From Ketobacter sp. (GTDB taxonomy: Bacteria; Pseudomonadota; Gammaproteobacteria; Pseudomonadales; Ketobacteraceae), in assembly GCF_003671495.1 (NCBI RefSeq), contig NZ_RCHN01000009.1, forward strand, positions 124,001-188,000: 64,000 bases of DNA. Reading direction: 5' to 3'. Numbering within the stretch: the stretch's first letter is position 1; every line of letters begins with the position of its first letter. A model generated the notes under the pieces. It was not told the DNA's origin, searched no databases, and worked only from the letters and a program-made list of their open reading frames with translations. Made by a program: the position numbers and the translations under genes. Positions 58,824-64,000 of this stretch are shown piece by piece.

Positions 58824-59393
58824 GTGTTAGTTCATCGTATACAAATGCTGGGATTTCTGGTTCTGGCACTGATTTCATATTCTGTAAATGCGGACACCGC
58901 CTCCGCACCGGCGAGCCCGGCGTATCAGGTCCAGCCTGGCGATATTCTGGAGATCTCCGTCTGGAAGGAACCGGATCTTTCCAAGGAGTTGCTGGTGCCG
59001 CCGGATGGTAATCTGGCCTTCCCCCTGATCGGCCATCTGCAAGCGCAGGGTGCCACCATCAAACAGTTGCAGGCAGACATCGCAGAAAAGCTGTCCCGTT
59101 ACATTCCCGACCCCAGCGTCACCGTCTCACTGCTGAAGGCGGCGGGCAATCTCTATTATGTGGTGGGCAAGGTGAATCGACCCGGACAGTATCCCATGGT
59201 GGGGCCGACATCGGTGTTGCAGGCCTTGAGTATGGCGGGTGGTATGACCACCTACGCCAGTGAGAACGGTATCAAGATTATCCGCAATGGCAAAAAGGAA
59301 GCCATTGCTTTTCGTTATGGTGACATTGAAGACGGGGAACAACTTCAGCAGAACATTTTGTTAGAAAGTGGTGATGTTGTTCTGGTGCCATAG
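58824..59393 (+). CDS. Polysaccharide export protein (Wza-like, exosortase/EPS type)
   Basis: A 189-aa exported protein with signal peptide (to about residue 23, VNADT), a polysaccharide-export domain (YQVQPGDILEISVWKEPDLSKELLVPPDG, about 33-105) and one SLBB-type domain (LYYVVGKVNRPGQYPMVGPTSVLQALSMAGGM). It lacks the lipobox and the third domain of E. coli Wza, and its length is that of the short export proteins of exosortase-linked loci. GTG 58824 is preferred; the overlapping ATG 58822 runs into a stop at once; an ATG at 58845 is also possible. Confidence 0.9.
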   Translation: MLVHRIQMLGFLVLALISYSVNADTASAPASPAYQVQPGDILEISVWKEPDLSKELLVPPDGNLAFPLIGHLQAQGATIKQLQADIAEKLSRYIPDPSVTVSLLKAAGNLYYVVGKVNRPGQYPMVGPTSVLQALSMAGGMTTYASENGIKIIRNGKKEAIAFRYGDIEDGEQLQQNILLESGDVVLVP

Positions 59394-60615
59394 CAGGAGG
59401 CTCATCCGCGTTGTTCCGTTCGTACTGTTGGCGCTAGGACTGAATAAGGCCTATGGGGCAGCCCAGTATTACGGAGGTGATATTGGTGTCTCCGCATTGA
59501 GCGACGACAATTACGGGCTCAGCACCTTCGCCAAGAACGACGTATCGGGCACCAGTGTCCAGGCGCGGGGCAGGGTGCGCTGGGAGACGGAACTGAGTGA
59601 ACTGGACCTCAGTGGTCGCCTGGTGGATGAGAACCTGAATGAAGACGATGTCGACGAGAATGACGTACTGCAGGTGATTCTGCAGGGAAACCGCAGGTTG
59701 GAACGGGGGAGAATCACGTCCCGGGCTGCGGTGATTCAGGACACGACTCTGGCGGACGATGCACTGAGCTCGGGCGTCACGCTGGTGGATGTGGGTCGTG
59801 ATCGCTACAGCCTGGCGCTGTCCGGCGAGTACTTTTTTACCGAAACCCAGGGCGCCAGTGTATCCGCTTATGGTGAGGCGGTGCGGTTTGAGGAGTATTC
59901 GCCAACGTTGTCCGAATACGACTATACCTCGCTGGATGCCCGCTATCTGTGGGCCATGCACGAAACCCTGACCGCCTACATCAGTGGGGTATGGAGCCGA
60001 ATTGAATACGAAGACAATGTGCGCCTGGATCTGGTGTTGAACGGAAGCTTTGTACCCGACCGGACGAATATCGAAAGCGGCAGTCTGGGCGTGAACTGGA
60101 CCCTGGCGGACAAGTGGTCCCTGGATGCGAGCCTGGGTTATCGGCAAACGGATTATTTCGGCCGCTACTATTTCATCCTGTTCCCGGCAACGGTGTACAC
60201 GCTGGAAACGGAAGAGGAAGGTGACGGCAGGATCAGCAATCTGTCGTTACAGTACCAGGGGGAACGCACCCTCTACACACTGAGTTACTATCAGGAGATT
60301 CTGCCCAACACCTCCGGCCTGCTCATTGATGAGCGCCGCTTGGAAATGGTGGCAAATACCCGCCTGAGCGAGAATGTCCGCCTCAATGTGCGTGCCTACG
60401 CCAGTGAGCAGAGAAGCGAGATTGACACGGATAATCGGGACAACATTGACGTGGCCTATGGCCTGATGGGGTTCGATTGGCGGTTTCGGAAATCCCTCAG
60501 TGTGCGGGGAAGCTATCGCTACATTTATCGGCGCTACATCACGAGCAGTAATGACACTGAGTCGAACCGGGTGACCCTGGGACTGTATTGGACACCAACA
60601 CCATTTGAATGGTAG
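59374..60615 (+). CDS. Outer-membrane beta-barrel protein of the EPS/exosortase locus
   Basis: A 413-aa predicted outer-membrane barrel, with signal peptide (about to AYGA, residue 29), and then AAQYYGGDIGVSALSDDNYGLSTF and alternating strands to the end, where LGLYWTPTPFEW finishes with Trp. It resembles the PEP-CTERM-system-associated outer-membrane proteins (TIGR03016-type) that stand beside the export gene. The start is uncertain: ATG 59374 lies in the end of the export gene; a perfect AGGAGG at 59395-59400 follows, but no ATG/GTG/TTG stands at usual spacing behind it in this frame. Confidence 0.78.
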   Translation: MLFWCHSRRLIRVVPFVLLALGLNKAYGAAQYYGGDIGVSALSDDNYGLSTFAKNDVSGTSVQARGRVRWETELSELDLSGRLVDENLNEDDVDENDVLQVILQGNRRLERGRITSRAAVIQDTTLADDALSSGVTLVDVGRDRYSLALSGEYFFTETQGASVSAYGEAVRFEEYSPTLSEYDYTSLDARYLWAMHETLTAYISGVWSRIEYEDNVRLDLVLNGSFVPDRTNIESGSLGVNWTLADKWSLDASLGYRQTDYFGRYYFILFPATVYTLETEEEGDGRISNLSLQYQGERTLYTLSYYQEILPNTSGLLIDERRLEMVANTRLSENVRLNVRAYASEQRSEIDTDNRDNIDVAYGLMGFDWRFRKSLSVRGSYRYIYRRYITSSNDTESNRVTLGLYWTPTPFEW

Positions 60616-60652
60616 CGGATTTCAGGAAAACTGAACAACAGGTAGAGAGACA

Positions 60653-62398
60653 TTGGAAGCAGCAACGGACAATCAGCTGGATCTGGATGAACTGATACGC
60701 ATAATTCGGCGCCGCATGAAGCCGGCGCTGATTGCTCTGTGTGTGGTATTCGCACTGAGTGTGGCTTATGCCATCATCGCGGAGCCCACCTATCGCTCTG
60801 AATCCACCATCCTGATCGAGCAGCAGGAAATTCCCCAGGATCTGGTGCGTTCCACCGTCACCAGCTTCGCGGACCAGCGCATCCAGATGATCATCCAACG
60901 GGTGATGACTTATTCCAAGCTGGTGGTCCTGATCAAGAAATACGATCTTTATGCCGAAGAGCGGGAAAAGGAACCATTAGAGTCGGTGATTGAGCAAATG
61001 CGGGACGACATCCATCACCGGATGATCAGTGCCGACGTGGTGGACCCCCGCAGTGGGCGGCCCATTGAGGCCACCATCGCCTTCAATATCGGTTACGAAA
61101 GTCACAGCGCCAAAACCGCCCAGCTGGTGGCCAACGAACTGACCTCCCTATTCTTGAGTGAAAACATCAAGACCCGGCAGGAAATGGCGGATGATGCTGA
61201 GGCGTTCCTGGCGGAAGAGGTGAAGCGGCTGGAGCAAAAAAGCCGTGAGCTGGAAGCCAAACTGGCGGAATTCAAGGAGTTGAATCTGCGTAAATTGCCT
61301 GAGATGACTTCCCTCAATATGAGTTTGATGGACCGCACGGAACGGGAGTACTTTGACCTGAGCCGCCAGATCCAGTCGTTGGAAGAGCGTCGCGTGTTTC
61401 TGGAAGCCAGTCTGGCCCAGCAGGAACCCAATGCCGCGGTGGTGGGGGCGGGGGAACAGTCAGCATTGACCCCGGCAGCCCGGGCGCGACTGCTGCAAAA
61501 CCAGTACATATCCTATCTGGCCATGTATTCCGAAAATCATCCGGATGTGATCCGCGTCAAACGGGAACTGGAGAATCTGGTGGGGGATGGGGATTTCCCC
61601 AACGAATCCGCGTTCATCGAAAAACAGCTGGATCTGTACGAGGCAGAGCTGGCAACTGCGCGTAACAAGTATGGTGAGGAGTATCCGGACGTGCGCCGTC
61701 TGGAATCCGTCATTGCGGCATTCAATGCCAAATTGAAAAAGCTTCCTGCCGACAAAGGTACTGATCTGCGCAATGCGGATAACCCGTCTTATGTGCAACT
61801 GGCGACGTCCCTGAAAACCGTGGATGTGGAATTGAGCCACCTGAAGTCCAGCCGGGCCAAACTGCGGGAAAAACTCGACGAGTTGGAAGTGTCACTGTTA
61901 CAGGCCCCCACCGTGGAGCGGGAGTACCGGTCCCTGTCCCGGGATTATGAAAACACCACCCGCAAGTACCAGGAATTGAAAGCCAAGCAGTTGGAAGCCG
62001 GGTTGGCCAAATCCCTTGAGGACGAGAGTAAGGGGGAGCGCTTTACCCTGATCGAGCCGCCCTTGATGCCGGAAAAACCCATCCGGCCGAATCGCATGCT
62101 GATCGTGATGGCCGGGTTTATCCTTGCAGTGGCCAGCGCTGTGGGTATGCTGTTTATACTGGAAAAGCTGGACCGCACGCTGCGTTCACCCAACGCTGTA
62201 TCCAGGCATCTGGGGCGGGCGCCATTGGCTGTGATTCCGCATATCATTACCTACAGTGAGGCCAAAGCGGTCAAGCGGGGGCGTCTGTATCTGGCCGGGG
62301 GCCTGGTGATGGCGGGGATGATGTTGGCCACCGCCATTCATCTGGCCTGGATGCCGTTGGATGTGCTTTGGTACGCCGCGTTGCGCAAGCTGGGTTAA
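60653..62398 (+). CDS. Polysaccharide chain-length determinant protein (Wzz type, exosortase-linked)
   Basis: A 581-aa inner-membrane co-polymerase that sets polymer length. The first helix is at about 23-43 (PALIALCVVFALSVAYAIIAEP), a Wzz domain follows, then a long periplasmic coiled coil (about 175-460, EEVKRLEQKSRELEAKLAEFKEL), the Pro-rich end PPLMPEKPIRPNRM, and the second helix (about 483-505). An extra C-terminal helix (about 545-570) is a mark of the exosortase-associated type. No kinase domain is fused. Start TTG 60653 follows AGAGAGA. It matches the next gene, a tyrosine-kinase-like ATPase. Confidence 0.92.
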   Translation: MEAATDNQLDLDELIRIIRRRMKPALIALCVVFALSVAYAIIAEPTYRSESTILIEQQEIPQDLVRSTVTSFADQRIQMIIQRVMTYSKLVVLIKKYDLYAEEREKEPLESVIEQMRDDIHHRMISADVVDPRSGRPIEATIAFNIGYESHSAKTAQLVANELTSLFLSENIKTRQEMADDAEAFLAEEVKRLEQKSRELEAKLAEFKELNLRKLPEMTSLNMSLMDRTEREYFDLSRQIQSLEERRVFLEASLAQQEPNAAVVGAGEQSALTPAARARLLQNQYISYLAMYSENHPDVIRVKRELENLVGDGDFPNESAFIEKQLDLYEAELATARNKYGEEYPDVRRLESVIAAFNAKLKKLPADKGTDLRNADNPSYVQLATSLKTVDVELSHLKSSRAKLREKLDELEVSLLQAPTVEREYRSLSRDYENTTRKYQELKAKQLEAGLAKSLEDESKGERFTLIEPPLMPEKPIRPNRMLIVMAGFILAVASAVGMLFILEKLDRTLRSPNAVSRHLGRAPLAVIPHIITYSEAKAVKRGRLYLAGGLVMAGMMLATAIHLAWMPLDVLWYAALRKLG

Positions 62399-62445
62399 TC
62401 ACCGGTTAACAGAAGTCCCCCAGGAACCTTTGTGAGGAGAAATGT

Positions 62446-63219
62446 ATGGCCTATGTTCAGGAAAAGACGACCCTTGACATCAAGGGCAGTCGTGTCGAGA
62501 TGCCGGAAAACCGTGAGGTTGCCACCTTGACTTACCCTATTCGGTATCAGCATACCCATATTCACAAGGTCTCCCGGGAATGGCTCAACGAGCAGCGCAT
62601 TCTGTGCAAGGGGGCGGACCGCCAGGTAGTCCAGGCCTATAAATTGCTGCGTACCCAGGTTCTGAACAAGCTGCACCAGCATCATTGGAACAGCATCGGC
62701 GTGATGGCAGCCCGTGCCGGGCAGGGCTCCACCCTGACAGCGATCAATCTGGCCATCAGCATTGCATTGGATCACCGCTGTACCGCATTGCTGGTGGATT
62801 TCAATCTGCGGGACCCGTCCATTCATCGCTATTTTGACTTCCAGCCTGCCTTGGGTGTCAGTGACTACCTGATCAGTGAGGCCAGTATCTCCGATATGCT
62901 GTTCACACCGAATATTGAGAGTCTGGTGGTGTTGCCGGGGCGGGAGCCCATTGAGGATTCCGCGGAAAGTCTGGTGACACCGGGGATGCGCAGCCTGGTG
63001 TCTGAGATCACCGGGCGTTATTCCCAGCGTATTATCATTTACGATCTGCCCCCGGTACTGGAGTCGGACGATGCCCTGGCGTTTCTCGATCAGTTTGATG
63101 CGGGGTTGCTGGTGATTGAAGAGGGGGTAACCAAAAAATCCGACATCAACAGAATGGCGGAACTGTTGGGGGACAAACCGATTCTGGGCACCGTACTCAA
63201 TAATTCCCGGGTTGCATGA
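62446..63219 (+). CDS. CpsD/Wzc-type tyrosine-kinase-like ATPase with degenerate Walker A
   Basis: A 257-aa soluble protein of the bacterial tyrosine kinase/ParA-like family that partners Wzz proteins. The Walker A' (LLVDFNLRDPSIHRYF, Asp118) and Walker B (IIIYDLPPVLESDDALAF) are present. Walker A is broken: AGQGSTLTAINLA (91-103) has Ser where the Lys of GxGKST belongs. The C-terminal tyrosine cluster is missing too (the end is GTVLNNSRVA). So it is predicted to be a weak or non-catalytic regulator of the chain-length protein. Start ATG after GAGGAG; its TGA overlaps the ATG of the next gene. Confidence 0.88.
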   Translation: MAYVQEKTTLDIKGSRVEMPENREVATLTYPIRYQHTHIHKVSREWLNEQRILCKGADRQVVQAYKLLRTQVLNKLHQHHWNSIGVMAARAGQGSTLTAINLAISIALDHRCTALLVDFNLRDPSIHRYFDFQPALGVSDYLISEASISDMLFTPNIESLVVLPGREPIEDSAESLVTPGMRSLVSEITGRYSQRIIIYDLPPVLESDDALAFLDQFDAGLLVIEEGVTKKSDINRMAELLGDKPILGTVLNNSRVA

Positions 63220-64000
63220 GGCCAGCAATACTGCGTTTTTTCCTGATGTTTATGCTGGGCAGCCTGGGGCTTTGGCCCGGGTCGCTGTGGAGTGCGCCGC
63301 TGGAAGCCAGCATTTCATTACCGTCTGAGCAGTTAAAGCCTGAACAGGTGGCCATCGTCATCAATGAGGTGGACCCACAAAGTGTTGCGGTGGGCAAGTA
63401 CTACCAACGTGCCCGGGGCATTCCCGATGAAAATGTTATCCATGTCAGCTTCTTTGCCGAAGGCGCGAACATTCCGGCACAGGAGTTTGCACCGATACGC
63501 CGGGTGATTGGTGCGAACACCCTGCACCGGATTCGAGCGTACGCGGTTACCTGGACCACACCCTACCGGGTGGATTGTATGTCGTTGACCAGCGCAATCA
63601 CCTTGGGGCTCGATCAGCGCCTGTGCGCCGCCGACTGCAGCGCCACTCTGGAATCACCCTACTATGGCACCCAGGGGCAGATGGACCACTCCGCTCTTCG
63701 CAAGGCCGGTGGTTTGCCTCCGTCCATGATGCTGGCCGGTGCCTCGGAAAAACAGGTGTTTGAGTTGATTGATCGTGGCGTCCGTTCGGATTACTCGCAA
63801 CCCAAAACCGCAAACGCATTTCTGTTAAAGACCTCGGATGCCAGGCGCAGCGTGCGTGCTGCCGCCTACGAGGAGGATTTCAGGCATTTTAACGATGAAC
63901 GGGTGTCCACCCACTTCGTGGAAACAGACTACCTGACCAACCAGACCGAGATCATGTTTTACTTCACCGGTTCAAAGACTGTGCGTTACCTGGGCAAGAA
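63216..64000 (+). CDS. TIGR03790 family protein (3' end outside window)
   Basis: At least 261 residues of an exported protein, with signal peptide ending near residue 28 (GSLWSAP). The body starts QVAIVINEVDPQSVAVGKYYQRARGIPDENVIHV, as in the TIGR03790 family of uncharacterised proteins with cysteine pairs (YRVDCMS, CAADC). This family is known almost only from genomes that have an exosortase, so it agrees with the sorting tails at 36.1 and 58.6 kb. The start overlaps the previous stop (ATGA). The right end of the window cuts the gene; the exosortase and glycosyltransferases are expected beyond. Confidence 0.85.
   Translation, partial: MRPAILRFFLMFMLGSLGLWPGSLWSAPLEASISLPSEQLKPEQVAIVINEVDPQSVAVGKYYQRARGIPDENVIHVSFFAEGANIPAQEFAPIRRVIGANTLHRIRAYAVTWTTPYRVDCMSLTSAITLGLDQRLCAADCSATLESPYYGTQGQMDHSALRKAGGLPPSMMLAGASEKQVFELIDRGVRSDYSQPKTANAFLLKTSDARRSVRAAAYEEDFRHFNDERVSTHFVETDYLTNQTEIMFYFTGSKTVRYLGK

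Overview
The window looks like the chromosome of a free-living, GC-rich (high fifties per cent by eye) Gram-negative gammaproteobacterium. The basis is the gene families: Wza/Wzz-type exopolysaccharide genes, two-partner secretion, a Bcr/CflA pump, MipA/OmpV, YajL, SelD/SelU with Cys17 and Lys20 numbering as in E. coli, and glutathionylspermidine synthetase/amidase. No phage, transposon, CRISPR array, rRNA or tRNA was seen. The genus cannot be named from the sequence alone.

Region by region. (1) 1-3.6 kb: a hybrid sensor kinase on the minus strand whose C-terminus lies outside the window. (2) 3.7-7.1 kb: an MpaB-like oxygenase, then a tight amidoligase / class I amidotransferase / YqaA-type membrane protein operon. 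(3) 7.2-14 kb: a PF10118 metal-dependent hydrolase, two small unknown genes, a 7TMR-DISM diguanylate cyclase, a membrane zinc protease, a GIY-YIG protein and an aldehyde dehydrogenase. (4) 14-19.6 kb, minus strand: a two-gene efflux operon (DMT plus Bcr/CflA), an AarF/UbiB kinase, a ribbon-helix-helix/zinc-ribbon regulator and an MBL-fold hydrolase. (5) 19.7-27.1 kb: a MipA/OmpV barrel with a SYLF lipoprotein, a GST, and a cluster with a condensation-fold acyltransferase and a large membrane protein. (6) 27.1-33 kb: yajL diverging from a compact selenium operon, selD-selU-ABC transporter, with a hairpin over the selD ribosome site. (7) 33-35 kb: gss. (8) 35-57.2 kb: a cell-surface locus with a VPxPA-type PEP-CTERM protein, a periplasmic binding-protein-like protein, a two-partner secretion pair (516-aa transporter, 3815-aa cysteine-free exoprotein), and then an operon of DUF2341-LamG-ExbB, ExbD, TonB-like protein, putative porin, lipoprotein and coiled-coil protein closed by a terminator. 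(9) 57.5-64 kb: a second ribbon-helix-helix gene overlapping a VPLPA-tailed protein, then the start of an exosortase-type exopolysaccharide operon (export protein, outer-membrane protein, chain-length determinant, degenerate tyrosine-kinase-like ATPase, TIGR03790 protein). The exosortase gene itself is not in the window.

How the parts may work together: regions 8 and 9 together look like a surface/biofilm programme, with a giant secreted adhesin, its own PMF-coupled ExbB-ExbD-TonB-like motor, exosortase-sorted proteins and the polysaccharide they are presumably anchored in. The most novel candidate is the dedicated motor with a carbohydrate-recognition-like ectodomain beside the two-partner exoprotein. 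The best supported new regulatory circuits are the 13-bp operator shared by the RHH/zinc-ribbon gene and aarF (17.8 and 18.4 kb), the selD hairpin (27.7 kb), the triple GTTACGA repeat (35.3 kb) and the AGTAGGCTT repeats before the polysaccharide operon (58.7 kb).
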